DNA of 64,000 nucleotides, from assembly GCF_900459225.1 (NCBI RefSeq), contig NZ_UHFH01000003.1, forward strand, positions 1,394,501 to 1,458,500, written 5' to 3'. Made by a program: the position numbers and the translations under genes. Source of the DNA: Streptococcus dysgalactiae subsp. dysgalactiae (GTDB lineage Bacteria; Bacillota; Bacilli; Lactobacillales; Streptococcaceae). Positions within the stretch are counted from its first letter, which is position 1. Every line of letters starts with the position of its first letter. Below the pieces are notes generated by a model. It saw only the letters and a program-made list of their open reading frames with translations, was not told the DNA's origin and did not search any database. Positions 27,496 to 37,355 of the stretch are shown here, in pieces.

Positions 27496-27505
27496 GCATT
27501 CTGAC

Positions 27506-27540
27506 GAGGTTGATATCAAATCAGCCTCTTTTCTTATCTT
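27506..27540 (+). terminator. nrdHEF terminator
   Basis: GAGGTTGAT / ATCAGCCTC stem (one G-U), 5-nt loop, followed by a U-rich tract. Confidence 0.85.
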
Positions 27541-27556
27541 TTGCTATAATAATCTT

Positions 27557-28831
27557 ATGAAACGACATTTTTTACTTTGGAGTGGTTACCTTATTGTAAC
27601 AGGTTTGACAGCTGGTCTTGTTGCTTTTTTGTTGACAGAGGCAATCCATCTGATTCAAACTCTGAGCTTTGGATTCAGTCAGGGCTCTTTTAGCACCATG
27701 ATTGCAAGTGTTCCCCCAGAACGGCGTGGTCTGTCCCTACTCATGGCTGGACTTCTTGCAGGACTTGGGTGGCATCTACTAGCCAAAAAAGGAACAGCTA
27801 TTCAATCCATTCAGAAAACCCTTGATGATGACACTCAATTTAGCCCCTGGACACAATTTTGGCACGGCTGGCTACAATTAAGCACCGTTTCAATGGGGGC
27901 ACCGGTTGGCAGAGAAGGGGCATCACGTGAAGTTGCTGTGGCTGTGACCTCCTTTTGGACACAGAGAGGTAACTTGTCCAAAGCCGAGCAAAAGCTTTTA
28001 TTGGCCTGTGCTTCTGGCGCTGCCCTTGGTGCTGTCTACAATGCTCCCTTAGCCACTATTTTATTTATTTTGGAAGCTATTCTTAACCGTTGGTCCCTTA
28101 AAAATATATACGCTGCCTGCCTAACAAGCTATGTGGCTGTGGAAACAGTTGCTTTATTACAAGGCCGACATGAGATTCAATACCTAATGCCTCAGCAACA
28201 TTGGACGCTAGGAACCCTTATTTGGTCCGTCCTGGCTGGTCTTATCCTTTCCCTCTTTGCTCACGCTTATAAACATCTTTTGAAACACCTTCCTAAGGCT
28301 GATGCCAAAAGTCTTTGGTTTATTCCGAAAGTCTTCATCGCTTTTAGCCTTATCGCAGGACTCAGTATTTTCTTTCCAGAGATTTTAGGAAATGGCAAAG
28401 CTGGTTTACTCTTTTTTCTCCATGAAGAACCACATTTGAGCTATATTAGCTGGCTACTAGTTGCCAAAGCTGTCGCTATCTATTTAGTTTTTGCTTCTGA
28501 AGCAAAAGGGGGGAAAATTGCTCCTTCTATGATGCTTGGAGGTGCTAGTAGTTTACTCTTGGCGAGTTTTAGTCAACACTTTTTCTCCTTACCTCTATCA
28601 CCTACCTTAGCCATTATCATTGGTGCCTCACTCTTTTTAGGTATCATTAATAAGATGCCCTTGACCGCACCACTTTTCCTACTTGAAATCACCGGTCAAT
28701 CCTTGACGACCATTGTTCCCTTAGCTGTCGCCAATCTAGGAGCTTATATGACTTATCATTCCTATCACATCATCAAAAAAAGACTTGCTCAAGCGTGGAC
28801 AACCAAATCAGTAAACGACCCTCATTTTTAA
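27557..28831 (+). CDS. ClC-family chloride channel / H+-Cl- exchanger
   Basis: 424 aa, about ten hydrophobic segments. Selectivity-filter region is MGAPVGREGASRE with gating Glu120, equivalent to E148 of E. coli ClC. The frame is open upstream to 27383 inside nrdF, but extended -10 TGCTATAAT (hexamer 27545-27550) lies 6 nt before ATG 27557, right behind the nrdHEF terminator. No RBS is seen, so the mRNA is probably leaderless. No CBS domains. Role in anion or pH homeostasis is by family. Confidence 0.9.
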   Translation: MKRHFLLWSGYLIVTGLTAGLVAFLLTEAIHLIQTLSFGFSQGSFSTMIASVPPERRGLSLLMAGLLAGLGWHLLAKKGTAIQSIQKTLDDDTQFSPWTQFWHGWLQLSTVSMGAPVGREGASREVAVAVTSFWTQRGNLSKAEQKLLLACASGAALGAVYNAPLATILFILEAILNRWSLKNIYAACLTSYVAVETVALLQGRHEIQYLMPQQHWTLGTLIWSVLAGLILSLFAHAYKHLLKHLPKADAKSLWFIPKVFIAFSLIAGLSIFFPEILGNGKAGLLFFLHEEPHLSYISWLLVAKAVAIYLVFASEAKGGKIAPSMMLGGASSLLLASFSQHFFSLPLSPTLAIIIGASLFLGIINKMPLTAPLFLLEITGQSLTTIVPLAVANLGAYMTYHSYHIIKKRLAQAWTTKSVNDPHF

Positions 28832-28866
28832 AAACGCCTCGATAATGATATCGAAGCGTTTTTTCT
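28830..28866. terminator. bidirectional terminator
   Basis: AAAACGCCTCGATA / TATCGAAGCGTTTT stem with one mismatch between convergent genes; T-runs on both strands. Confidence 0.88.
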
Positions 28867-29561
28867 TATAGGATTCCTAATCCCATTAGTAGTAACGTAA
28901 TAGCTGGGAATAAATTATTGAAAATATGAAGTAAAATGGAATCTCTTAAATTCCCTCGTCTTTGATAGGCAACGAAAAGGAGGATTCCCATACAGGTATA
29001 CATGACAAATTCAATAATATTAGTAGCATGCGGTAAGGCAAAAACAAGAGAGGTCACTAAACCTGCCACTTTAAGTAATTTTCCTCTAAAGAGATCGGTC
29101 ATTGGAAACCCTCTAAAGGCCAACTCTTCCATAATTGGTGCTATTAAAGCAATCACCAAAACAAATAAAGCGGTATAGAGAGGAAAACCACCTTTGATAA
29201 ATCCAGCTAAGGTATGTATCGCAGCATCATTGGTACTAATTTCTTGTCCAGACCAGGCTTGATTTAGGAGTGTTCCTACAATGGCAATCACACGTCCTAT
29301 TAACCAAAATAAAGCCAGATAGCCCCAGTCAACTAGTCTCATTTTTTGCTGTTTAATAGAGGTGTCCTCCTTATTTTGATAAAGACGCCATAAACAGACA
29401 AGAGTAATCCCTACAATAACTAAGTAGGTCATTCCAATTCCCCAATTAACCCCCATAGGAATATCATGTTGCTTTTGCAATAAGATCATCGGAAGGGCAT
29501 TGAAAACCAAAGCGAGAATAATAAGCGCTGCTATTTTTAAACAATTAATGAATACTTTCAT
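28866..29561 (-). CDS. CPBP-family intramembrane metalloprotease homologue
   Basis: 231 aa with about seven hydrophobic segments. Abi/CAAX-protease motifs: EELAFRGFPMT (motif 1, EExxxR), ALPHATNI (motif 2, FxxxH type) and HIFNNLFP (motif 3, HxxxN). All catalytic residues appear present. Last gene of an operon with DUF3169, XRE and a small membrane protein. In streptococci and lactobacilli such proteins sit with bacteriocin or stress loci; no bacteriocin gene is visible here, so the substrate is open. Confidence 0.85.
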   Translation of the reverse strand: MKVFINCLKIAALIILALVFNALPMILLQKQHDIPMGVNWGIGMTYLVIVGITLVCLWRLYQNKEDTSIKQQKMRLVDWGYLALFWLIGRVIAIVGTLLNQAWSGQEISTNDAAIHTLAGFIKGGFPLYTALFVLVIALIAPIMEELAFRGFPMTDLFRGKLLKVAGLVTSLVFALPHATNIIEFVMYTCMGILLFVAYQRRGNLRDSILLHIFNNLFPAITLLLMGLGIL

Positions 29562-29579
29562 AAGTAGTCTCCTTTTAGG

Positions 29580-30341
29580 CTAACGATAAAATTGTCTGGT
29601 CATTGTTGCACTCTTAAAGAGTAAATAAAGCTGAATTAACACCAAAACTAGGATAGCTGTCAATTCCACTTGACCAGTGAATAGATAGATAAAAAATAAA
29701 ATCACATACAAGCAAGGGATAATGAAACCATTTAGGGACAACACACTTTCAAACGATGTCTTGTGATAGGCTTGTAATTCTGCCTCATCTAGAGCCATGA
29801 TATTATGTTTTAATTCTTTCAAATTTGGAAAATAAGGAACATCGGTTCCCCGAATGGCATTGTAACGTTTCATGGCTAAAGCTTGAAAAGGAATGGCCAT
29901 TAGTAATAAAAGGATATCCAGAAGCGGAATGGCCAGCATGGCATGCTGTGAATCATTGGTTAAGGTCAGACCAAGTAGCACATTACACATGGATAAAATA
30001 GAAGCTACGGCAATCAATAACATGGTATAAGCATGCTTTTTATTCAGCTGACGGTAACCTTTTTCAGAATAATCATCCTCTTCAATTGTGTTATAAACAG
30101 CCGTCTCTTTTTTCAGTTGCGTTAAAAAAACAAAAGAGAGTGTGAGTCCTGTGACAACTACCAGACGATTTAATAAGATAATCAGGTTAATCACATCGTC
30201 TTTTAGGAACGTGAGATGATCTAATCTCCCTCCATGGTAACCTAAAAAGGCTCCAACCATGCCACCTATGATCCCTCCCGCCAAACTTGATAGCAATAAT
30301 ATTTTTAACAAGCGTAAAAAACTATTCTTCTTCTTTTTCAT
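29580..30341 (-). CDS. membrane protein, DUF3169-like
   Basis: 253 aa, about six hydrophobic segments and basic N-terminus (KKKKNSFLRLLKILL). Composition and neighbours (XRE regulator plus CPBP protein) suit the DUF3169 family, though I assign it from memory of the pattern. Start ATG overlaps the XRE stop by 4 bp (ATGA), so translation is coupled. Function unknown. Confidence 0.7.
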   Translation of the reverse strand: MKKKKNSFLRLLKILLLSSLAGGIIGGMVGAFLGYHGGRLDHLTFLKDDVINLIILLNRLVVVTGLTLSFVFLTQLKKETAVYNTIEEDDYSEKGYRQLNKKHAYTMLLIAVASILSMCNVLLGLTLTNDSQHAMLAIPLLDILLLLMAIPFQALAMKRYNAIRGTDVPYFPNLKELKHNIMALDEAELQAYHKTSFESVLSLNGFIIPCLYVILFFIYLFTGQVELTAILVLVLIQLYLLFKSATMTRQFYR

Positions 30342-30553
30342 TCCTCGACCTCCACTAGACGAAACACCTCTTCAACTGGTTCGTGAAACACCTTAGCAAT
30401 TTTCATGGCAATTACAATTGATGGGGTATATTCGTTACGCTCAATGAGACTGATGGTCTGTCTCGATACACCTGCAAGTTTTGCCATTTCCGTTTGATTA
30501 ATACCATCTCTGGCTCGTAATTCTTTGAGCCGATTTTTAAGAACAACCTCCAT
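30338..30553 (-). CDS. XRE-family helix-turn-helix regulator
   Basis: 71 aa from ATG 30551-30553 (EVVLKNRLKELRARDGINQ), chosen for AAGGACGGAG upstream; an in-frame GTG at 30583 overlaps the previous stop and would add 10 aa. One HTH_3 domain: NQTEMAKLAGVSRQTISLIERNEYTPS. This compact type (B. subtilis YgzD/YozG class) usually controls the membrane genes it is cotranscribed with. No ligand domain. Confidence 0.88.
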   Translation of the reverse strand: MEVVLKNRLKELRARDGINQTEMAKLAGVSRQTISLIERNEYTPSIVIAMKIAKVFHEPVEEVFRLVEVEE

Positions 30554-30579
30554 TGATATCTTCTCCGTCCTTCTTTTAC

Positions 30580-30762
30580 TCACTTTCTAAGATAAGAAAA
30601 AGTATTCAACAGTAAGGTTAACCCTGTAAACCCCAAAACAAGATAACTCAAGGGTGCTCCAAACCAGATTACTCTGATAAGATGATAACTTAAAATGAAA
30701 AGAGTCAGGATAGCTGACCATAGGCAAATCTGCCTACTCTTACCTTTGATGCCATGTGTCAT
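30580..30762 (-). CDS. small membrane protein, unknown
   Basis: 60 aa from ATG 30760-30762 with GAGGAGG 11 nt upstream. The frame is open to 30828, but that start lies upstream of the -10 and cannot be translated from this promoter. Two hydrophobic segments (about 12-30, 35-55), charged C-terminus SYLRK. First gene of the XRE/DUF3169/CPBP operon. No recognised family. Confidence 0.65.
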   Translation of the reverse strand: MTHGIKGKSRQICLWSAILTLFILSYHLIRVIWFGAPLSYLVLGFTGLTLLLNTFSYLRK

Positions 30763-30799
30763 TTTCTCTAACACCTCCTCATGTCTTTGCGTTACCAAT

Positions 30800-30884
30800 A
30801 TTGTAACACATCCCTTCTTCATTGACAACGATAATAGTCAAAAAAGTTATGATTATTGTCAAATTTCCTATGAAGATAGTCAAA
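30800..30884 (-). promoter_or_regulatory. operon promoter with three 21-bp phased repeats
   Basis: Minus strand -35 TTGTCA (30823-30828), 17-bp spacer, -10 TACAAT (30800-30805). Directly upstream are three direct repeats in exact 21-bp steps, with GTCAA at 30837, 30858 and 30879 on the plus strand; minus-strand consensus TTTGACWATNWTC. TTGAC-N10-GTCAA (30822-30841) also forms an inverted pair over the -35. This is regulator-binding architecture, perhaps for the XRE protein or an activator. Confidence 0.6.
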
Positions 30885-30911
30885 AACCAAGCTCCTAGGA
30901 GCTTGGTTTTT
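30882..30911. terminator. alaS terminator
   Basis: Perfect palindrome around CCAAGCTCCTAGGAGCTTGG flanked by A5 and T5, functional on both strands. Confidence 0.9.
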
Positions 30912-30923
30912 GAGTTTATCTGA

Positions 30924-33542
30924 TTAAAATTGCTCCGGAACTGCTGCAATCAAATCAGAAATCTTAGAGGCATCTGAACCACCGGCCATTGCCATATCTG
31001 GTTTCCCACCACCACGACCTGACACAATAGGCGCTAACGTTTTAATCATGTTACCTGCATGAACTTCTTTAGACTTGCTTGCCACGAGGACATTAACTTT
31101 CTCACCAATTGCTGCTACTAGAACTAGCACCTCTGAGTAGTCTTTTTGTTTCCAATTATCAGCAAAGGTACGTAGGGCGCCTGCATCAGATACAGACACT
31201 TGACTAGCAATATAGCGCAAGCCATTTACTTCCTTGACCTCTTTAAAGACATCACCAGCTTGGGCTGCTGCAGCTTTTTCTTTAAGCTCTGCATTTTCTT
31301 TTTGCAAATCGCGGAGCTGTTCACTTAGACTCACAACCTTAGCAGGAACTTGATCTATTTGTGGAGCTTTCAATGTGTGAGCGATCTCTTTCAACGCATC
31401 TTCTTGCTTGCGGAAGCTTTCAAAGGCCTGTTGACCCGTAACAGCTAAAATACGACGTGTTCCTGAACCAATACCTTCTTCTTTAAGAATCTTGAAAAGA
31501 CCAATTTCCGAAGTATTGCTTAAATGAGTTCCTCCACAAAGCTCAACAGAATAATCACCGATTTGAACCACACGAACAGTTTTACCATATTTCTCACCAA
31601 AGAGTGCCATAGCTCCCATTGATTTAGCGGTTTCTACATCAGTTTCAGTTGTTGTGATAGCAAGAGCCTTCCAGATTTGTTGGTTAACCTCTTCTTCAAT
31701 GCGACGAAGCTCATCTGCTGTTACAGCTTCAAAATGAGTGAAGTCAAAACGTAAGAATTCTTCCTCGTTTAAAGACCCCGCTTGGGTAGCATGATCACCT
31801 ATAATGTTGTGAAGGGCTGCATGCAACAAGTGAGTTGCTGTGTGATTTTTCTCAACAGCATAACGACGCTTGTGATCGATGTCAAGAGTGTAAACAGTGT
31901 TGAGGGCTAAACTAGCTAAGACATCTACCTTATGCAAGGCTTGCCCATTTGGTGCTTTTTGAGCATCTGTTACACGAGCAACAATGTTTCCATTAGCATT
32001 TTTAATGACCCCGCGGTCCGCCACTTGTCCACCCATTTCAGCATAGAATGGCGTTTGGTCAAAGACAAGTAAGGCTTGACCTTCTGACACGACTTCACTA
32101 CGTTCATTATCGACAATAATAACAGCTAGACGAGCATCAACAGTTTCCGTTTCATACAAGAAGGTTGATGGTTCGGTAATACCAGCAAGGGTTTCATTTT
32201 GCATCCCCATTGATCCGCCTTTAACAACAGCTGCACGGGCACGGTCCTGCTGTTCTTTCATGGCAGCCTTGAAACCATCATGATCAATTTTGTAACCAGC
32301 TTCTTCTGCCATTTCCTCAGTCAATTCAACTGGGAAACCATAGGTATCATACAATTTGAAGATATCTTTACCTTCTAGGGTATCTTTACCAGCTTCTTTT
32401 AACTGCGCCAGCAATTGATCCAAATGACCTGAACCAGCATCAATGGTACGAGCAAAAGTCTCTTCTTCGCGTTTAACAATTTTCTCGATGAAGTCACGTT
32501 TTTCAAGGATTTCTGGATAGTAGGAAGCCATGATTTCCCCTACAGTTTGAACCAGTTTGTAAAGGAAGGTTTCTTTGATACCAAGTTTACGTCCATGCAT
32601 GACCGCACGACGAAGCAAACGGCGAAGCACATAGCCGCGACCTTCATTACCTGGAAGAGCGCCGTCACCGATCGCAAATGATAGAGCACGAATATGGTCT
32701 GCAATGACCTTAAAGCTCATGTTGTCCCCGTCTTGATCGTAAGTTTGACCAGACAGTTTTTCGACTTCCTTGATGATTGGCATGAACAAATCAGTTTCAA
32801 AGTTTGTTTTAGCCCCTTGCATCACCGCTACCAGACGTTCTAAACCAGCGCCCGTATCAATGTTTTTATTTGGTAATTCTTTGTACTCTGAACGTGACAC
32901 TTCTGGATCAGCATTGAATTGAGATAAAACGATGTTCCAGATTTCAATGTAGCGATCATTTTCCAAATCTTCCTCGAGCAAACGAATCCCAATATTTTCT
33001 GGATCAAAAGCTTCTCCACGGTCAAAGAAAATCTCAGTGTCCGGACCTGAAGGACCCGCACCAATTTCCCAGAAATTGTCTTCTAAAGGAATCAGGTGAC
33101 TCGGATCAACACCAAGCGCCAACCAGCGATTGTAAGAATCCTTATCTTCCGGATAGTAAGTCATGTAAAGTTTTTCTTTTGGAAAATCAAACCATTCCGG
33201 GCTCGTTAACAACTCAAAGCCCCATTCGATAGCTTCATTACGGAAATAATCTCCGATAGAGAAGTTTCCAAGCATTTCAAACATGGTGTGGTGGCGGGCT
33301 GTTTTACCTACGTTTTCAATATCATTGGTACGAATAGATTTTTGCGCGTTAGTAATCCGTGGATTTTCAGGAATAACAGAGCCATCAAAATATTTTTTGA
33401 GAGTAGCAACCCCTGAATTAATCCAAAGAAGAGTGGGATCATTAACAGGAACAAGGTTAGCAGAAGGTTCAACCGAATGACCTTTTGATTGCCAAAAATC
33501 TAACCACATTTGACGAATTTCAGCAGATGATAAGTGTTTCAT
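30924..33542 (-). CDS. alaS: alanyl-tRNA synthetase
   Basis: 872 aa, full length. Class II catalytic core with motif 1-3 region ([29 protein letters not shown]), editing domain with [11 protein letters not shown] and Cys/His site [15 protein letters not shown], and C-terminal DHHA1 domain ending in [15 protein letters not shown]. Controlled by the T-box leader upstream. Confidence 0.98.
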   Translation of the reverse strand: MKHLSSAEIRQMWLDFWQSKGHSVEPSANLVPVNDPTLLWINSGVATLKKYFDGSVIPENPRITNAQKSIRTNDIENVGKTARHHTMFEMLGNFSIGDYFRNEAIEWGFELLTSPEWFDFPKEKLYMTYYPEDKDSYNRWLALGVDPSHLIPLEDNFWEIGAGPSGPDTEIFFDRGEAFDPENIGIRLLEEDLENDRYIEIWNIVLSQFNADPEVSRSEYKELPNKNIDTGAGLERLVAVMQGAKTNFETDLFMPIIKEVEKLSGQTYDQDGDNMSFKVIADHIRALSFAIGDGALPGNEGRGYVLRRLLRRAVMHGRKLGIKETFLYKLVQTVGEIMASYYPEILEKRDFIEKIVKREEETFARTIDAGSGHLDQLLAQLKEAGKDTLEGKDIFKLYDTYGFPVELTEEMAEEAGYKIDHDGFKAAMKEQQDRARAAVVKGGSMGMQNETLAGITEPSTFLYETETVDARLAVIIVDNERSEVVSEGQALLVFDQTPFYAEMGGQVADRGVIKNANGNIVARVTDAQKAPNGQALHKVDVLASLALNTVYTLDIDHKRRYAVEKNHTATHLLHAALHNIIGDHATQAGSLNEEEFLRFDFTHFEAVTADELRRIEEEVNQQIWKALAITTTETDVETAKSMGAMALFGEKYGKTVRVVQIGDYSVELCGGTHLSNTSEIGLFKILKEEGIGSGTRRILAVTGQQAFESFRKQEDALKEIAHTLKAPQIDQVPAKVVSLSEQLRDLQKENAELKEKAAAAQAGDVFKEVKEVNGLRYIASQVSVSDAGALRTFADNWKQKDYSEVLVLVAAIGEKVNVLVASKSKEVHAGNMIKTLAPIVSGRGGGKPDMAMAGGSDASKISDLIAAVPEQF

Positions 33543-33916
33543 AAAAAATGAGATACAAAGAGTAAGCGAAATAGAAGCTTGCTAAATCTTGCCATGTGAA
33601 TACAAAAACTAGCACAACCATTTCTTCACTAGATGACCTACTATAATCTTAGTCAATCTAGTTTACTCTATTCCTTTCGTTGATTTCAAATAGTCTTCAA
33701 AACAAAACAAGTCCATCTCACAGAGGGCGAAAACCGCGGTACCACCTCTATTCAATGAACTTGTCATTCTTATTTTATTATATCAATTGTTATAAAGCTA
33801 AGTAGCATGTCTATCTGATTATCCATGACTCGCAGCAACCGTCACTTTTCTGTATCTAATCCTTGATAAACAATTCTTAACTAAATTATTATAAGTTTTT
33901 TTTACTGATTAGTCAA
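33543..33916 (-). promoter_or_regulatory. T-box leader of alaS
   Basis: Promoter on the minus strand: TTGACT (33911-33916), 17 bp, TATAAT (33888-33893). The leader carries the T-box core GGTGGTACCGCGG (33734-33746). A terminator pairs 33745-33763 with the segment from 33708 and ends in TTTTGTTTT; the antiterminator uses the T-box instead. GCT at 33804-33806 (in ATGCTAC) is a plausible Ala specifier. Uncharged tRNA-Ala would promote readthrough. About 150 nt of further leader, with no ORF, precede the start codon. Confidence 0.92.
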
Positions 33917-33926
33917 TGAAAACTTA

Positions 33927-34991
33927 TTATTGAGCAGCAGTCTCACCTGTTTGAGTATCAGCAGTTCCTTCAGCTGGTGTTGCTTCAGATTGGCCTGCCT
34001 CTGGCTGGCTAGCTTCTGTTTTTTCCGAAGCAGGGGTTTCAGCTGATGCTGGTGTCTTTTTATTTGTGCTTTCAGCATTAGACTTCTTATCAAGATTAGC
34101 ATACTGCGTTAAAATATTAGCAAATGCCTTGTCTTTAATTTTAACGTTAGCTTTATCTAAAGCCTTAGCAATAATTTTGTTTTGGAAATTTACATCTTTT
34201 GTTTTTTCAGCAAGAATAATAGCTTTCAAACGTTTTTGATAAACTTTCCAGTCAGCTTTCTTTTCAGCTTTTTTGTTTACTTTGATAATGTAAAACTTAT
34301 TTTGATAAGTGGTAGGATCCAATACTGAAATTACTTCTGACATCTCCCCCTCTTTCAAGCTTGATGCTGCTTTAACGACATCTGCTGGTAAAGTTGTTGT
34401 CCCTGAGTCAAACTTGTAGGCAACTTTTTTATCTGCTGATGTTGTCTTTTCTTTAGCAATAGTAGCAAAATCTGCTCCCTCCGCTTTTACTTCTTCTAAG
34501 GTATGATTAGCCTTTTCCTCGCTATCAAGAGTAATAACTTGTGCTGCCATTGTTGGAGTATAGGATTCATAAGCTTTTTGATATTCTTTAGTTGTTAATT
34601 CTTTTTTGGCAGCTTCTCTAACAGCGTATTCTACTAATTTTGATGAGCGAATTTGTTTTTTGTAAGTCTCTGGCGTCAAACTTGCCTGGGCCAAAACTCC
34701 CGAGAATGAAGCACCATATTGGTCAGCAGTTTTATTATAAGCTTTTTCGACTTCCTTATTAGATACTTTATCACCATACTGAGCTTCAAAAACACGACCA
34801 ATTAAAAGGTGTAACATAGCTTTCCGAGAAACTTCTGTATTTTTGATTTCATTATAAAAGTCGCTAACACTAATGGTATCACCCTTCATTGAGACGACTT
34901 TAGTATTGTCATTGGTTGATTGACAAGCTGTCAAAGTGATTACTGATGCTAACGTAACAATACCAGTGATAAGTTTATTTGATTTTTTCAT
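33927..34991 (-). CDS. prsA: PrsA-type foldase lipoprotein (peptidyl-prolyl isomerase family)
   Basis: 354 aa. Lipobox ITLTAC with Cys23 for lipid anchoring. N-terminal SurA-like helices, parvulin-like domain about 145-245 ([19 protein letters not shown] to EVISVLDP), C-terminal foldase helices, then a Ser/Thr/Glu/Pro-rich disordered tail of about 55 aa. It folds secreted proteins outside the membrane. Length and tail suit PrsA1 rather than the shorter PrsA2 of S. pyogenes. Upstream O-methyltransferase is 62 bp away on the same strand. Confidence 0.92.
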   Translation of the reverse strand: MKKSNKLITGIVTLASVITLTACQSTNDNTKVVSMKGDTISVSDFYNEIKNTEVSRKAMLHLLIGRVFEAQYGDKVSNKEVEKAYNKTADQYGASFSGVLAQASLTPETYKKQIRSSKLVEYAVREAAKKELTTKEYQKAYESYTPTMAAQVITLDSEEKANHTLEEVKAEGADFATIAKEKTTSADKKVAYKFDSGTTTLPADVVKAASSLKEGEMSEVISVLDPTTYQNKFYIIKVNKKAEKKADWKVYQKRLKAIILAEKTKDVNFQNKIIAKALDKANVKIKDKAFANILTQYANLDKKSNAESTNKKTPASAETPASEKTEASQPEAGQSEATPAEGTADTQTGETAAQ

Positions 34992-35053
34992 TTACTTCTG
35001 AGCTCCTTTTTATCATTAACTAATACATTATATCACAATTTCTTAAACGTAAC

Positions 35054-35761
35054 TTAATCTGGTAAAGTAATTTCTTCCTGATTCTTACGAATCATCAGTA
35101 ACCCGTCACTAAGTGGAACAAGGCTTGCTGTCAGATCCGGATGGTCTAGAGTTGCATCAAACAAGGCTTGTAGCCCACGATAAATGGTACGCTGTCCACG
35201 ACGAACCTCTTCAATAGGTTTAGCAATGTCACCACCTTGAAAAATATCATCTAAGATAATCACACCGCCAACAGCCAAGCGCTTTAAAATTTCTGGAAGA
35301 AAAACAATGTATTTTGATTTAGCAGAATCCATAAAAACAAAATCAAAAGATCCTTCAAGAGTCGCTAAAATATCAGCTGCATCGCCTTCTAACAAACTAA
35401 TTTGCTGGCGACAATCATATTTGGCGAAATTATCCTTAGCAAAGCCGATCATTTCAGGATTACGATCAATCGTTACAATCGTAGCGTCTGGAGCGTTCTC
35501 TGCCATTAAAAGAGCAGAAAAGCCAATAGCTGTACCAATTTCGAGAATCTGCTTTGGCTGCAAGGTCTGCAATAAGAACCTAAAATAAGCAACCACTTCA
35601 TGTTGAATAATAGGGATATTTTCTTGCCTTGCGAACTGTTCTAGTTCTGCTAAAAAACCTGTGTTTTGCTTTTGTTTCGTCCGCATGTAGTGAACAATAT
35701 CTTCTTTGACCACAGGACGACGCATATTGTGATTTGCATTTTTACTATATGATTTAACCAT
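35054..35761 (-). CDS. SAM-dependent O-methyltransferase (YrrM/TrmR-like)
   Basis: 235 aa class I methyltransferase of the catechol/caffeoyl-CoA O-methyltransferase type. SAM loop ILEIGTAIGFSALLMAE, acidic IDRNPEM, metal/substrate FMDSAKSKY and ILDDIFQGG. Bacillus YrrM (TrmR) methylates tRNA wobble 5-hydroxyuridine, which is the likely role by homology. TATAAT (35769-35774) lies 7 nt before the ATG without an RBS, so a leaderless mRNA is possible, though the -35 is poor. Confidence 0.85.
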   Translation of the reverse strand: MVKSYSKNANHNMRRPVVKEDIVHYMRTKQKQNTGFLAELEQFARQENIPIIQHEVVAYFRFLLQTLQPKQILEIGTAIGFSALLMAENAPDATIVTIDRNPEMIGFAKDNFAKYDCRQQISLLEGDAADILATLEGSFDFVFMDSAKSKYIVFLPEILKRLAVGGVIILDDIFQGGDIAKPIEEVRRGQRTIYRGLQALFDATLDHPDLTASLVPLSDGLLMIRKNQEEITLPD

Positions 35762-35774
35762 GACATTAATTATA

Positions 35775-35803
35775 TAAAAAAACTCTAGGCATTGCTAGAG
35801 TTT
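35775..35803 (-). terminator. terminator of the OFA transporter gene
   Basis: AAACTCTAG / CTAGAGTTT stem with U7 on the minus strand, between the transporter stop and the methyltransferase start. Confidence 0.88.
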
Positions 35804-35812
35804 AAGTTCACA

Positions 35813-37024
35813 TTATCGATTAGTAGCTGACTTCTTCAACCACCAGGTTAATATCAAAGCTAGACTATACAAACAAATGAAAACTTGTAAAGTGAAAAGA
35901 TAACTTTGCGTCCACTCAAAAGTAAACGATAATAGCATGGGACCAACCAATGCAGCTATTGCCCAAGCTGTTAAGATGTAGCCATGAAGCATGGCTAATT
36001 CTTTAGCTCCGAAAAGATCACTTAAATACGGAGGTATTAAAGAAAAACCAGCGCCGTAACATGTCATGAGAATAGCCATAGCAGCCACAAAAAAGAAAGA
36101 TTGATGAACAACAATAAGACTACTTGTCATTGCTATATTAACTAAAAACACTAGTAGCACAGTCAAAGGGCGACCAATATAATCCGATAGACCGGCCCAT
36201 AAAAGACGACCAAACCCATTGAATATTCCCATCAAGCCAACAACAATCGCTGCAGCCTCTGGGGTTAAACCAGCAAGGTCTTGAGCCATTGGTGCAACAA
36301 CTGAAATGAGACCTAACCCACAAGCAATATTTAAAAACAGTATCATCCAAAGAAGGTAAAAAGATTTTGTTTTAAGGGCTTCTTTAGCAGTCATGCCTTT
36401 GGTCAAATCATTATGTTGTCCAGTACTTCGCTCCATCAAGCTTGCTAATTCATGACTAGTCGGTTTTTTTATGAACTGAGAGGCTAGTAGCATCACCACT
36501 AAATAAACCAGACCTAATAAGTAGAACGTAGCAACCACTCCCTTAGTGGCAATCAACCACTGGGCAACAGGACTTGTCAGCAAAGAGGCAAAGCCGAATC
36601 CCATAATAGCCAGACCAGTCGCTAAGCCTCTCTTATCTGGAAACCATTTGATAATAGTAGATACTGGGGTAATGTAACCAGCTCCAAGCCCTAGTCCACC
36701 GACAATACCATACCCTAGATATAATAACCAAATCTCTTGACGATCAACAGCTAGGCCAGTCATTATATTCCCTGCCGCATACAGGACAGCAGATATGCTT
36801 CCAGTAACACGAGGACCACATTTTTCAACCAAAGTCCCCATAAAAGCTGCTGACAACCCCAAGCAAAAAATAGCTAATGAAAAGCCAAAGGCAACAGTTG
36901 CTTGATCCCAACCAGTTTGCTGCATGATAGGGTTTCGATAAACACTCCAGGCATAAGTCGATCCTAGCATCAGATGAAGGAGAACCCCAGCTATTGCTAC
37001 CACATAACGATTTGTTTTTTTCAC
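35813..37024 (-). CDS. MFS transporter, OFA (oxalate/formate antiporter) family
   Basis: 403 aa with 12 hydrophobic segments. N-terminal GSTYAWSVYRNPIMQQTGWD and GLGLGAGYITPVSTIIKWFPDKRG are typical of the OFA family (YhjX, OxlT). Substrate is likely a small carboxylate such as pyruvate or formate, but not shown by sequence. ATG preceded by AGAGGTT. Monocistronic. Confidence 0.85.
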   Translation of the reverse strand: MKKTNRYVVAIAGVLLHLMLGSTYAWSVYRNPIMQQTGWDQATVAFGFSLAIFCLGLSAAFMGTLVEKCGPRVTGSISAVLYAAGNIMTGLAVDRQEIWLLYLGYGIVGGLGLGAGYITPVSTIIKWFPDKRGLATGLAIMGFGFASLLTSPVAQWLIATKGVVATFYLLGLVYLVVMLLASQFIKKPTSHELASLMERSTGQHNDLTKGMTAKEALKTKSFYLLWMILFLNIACGLGLISVVAPMAQDLAGLTPEAAAIVVGLMGIFNGFGRLLWAGLSDYIGRPLTVLLVFLVNIAMTSSLIVVHQSFFFVAAMAILMTCYGAGFSLIPPYLSDLFGAKELAMLHGYILTAWAIAALVGPMLLSFTFEWTQSYLFTLQVFICLYSLALILTWWLKKSATNR

Positions 37025-37355
37025 AAAAAACCTCTTCCTATTTATCGAATATTAAAGCAGTTCATTGAAAAAATGTTAGGTTTTTATTTTATTACATCTC
37101 ACATCTAATGTCAAAAATGCTGCTCAATAGAAACATTCCCTTACGATTTAATTTATCAACCTAACATAAGACTTTTTTACAGTAAACACAAACCTTATGA
37201 AAAACTGATAGCCTTAGAGATGATACCCCTCATTCTACTCCACTTCCTTCCAAAAGCATCTTTGAAGTGTACTCGCAAACAATACCACCCTGCCAACACT
37301 AATGCTATTGATAGTATTTGATGTGAATTCTTCCTAAACGATTAGGCCTGGTTTG
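37025..37355. other. 331-bp intergenic region with paired repeat
   Basis: No ORF. It holds ATGTTAGGTT (37073-37082) and its exact inverse AACCTAACAT (37158-37167), 85 bp start to start, upstream of the OFA transporter gene. Could be a looping operator pair or a large stem in the 5' UTR. Nothing else recognised. Confidence 0.35.

Noticed and set aside
27383..27556. Upstream extension of the ClC gene into nrdF
   Set aside because: Crosses the nrdHEF terminator and the promoter; ATG 27557 begins the family's conserved region.
33329..33336. TACGAATA on the plus strand inside alaS
   Set aside because: Within a conserved coding region, antisense, no downstream plus-strand gene.
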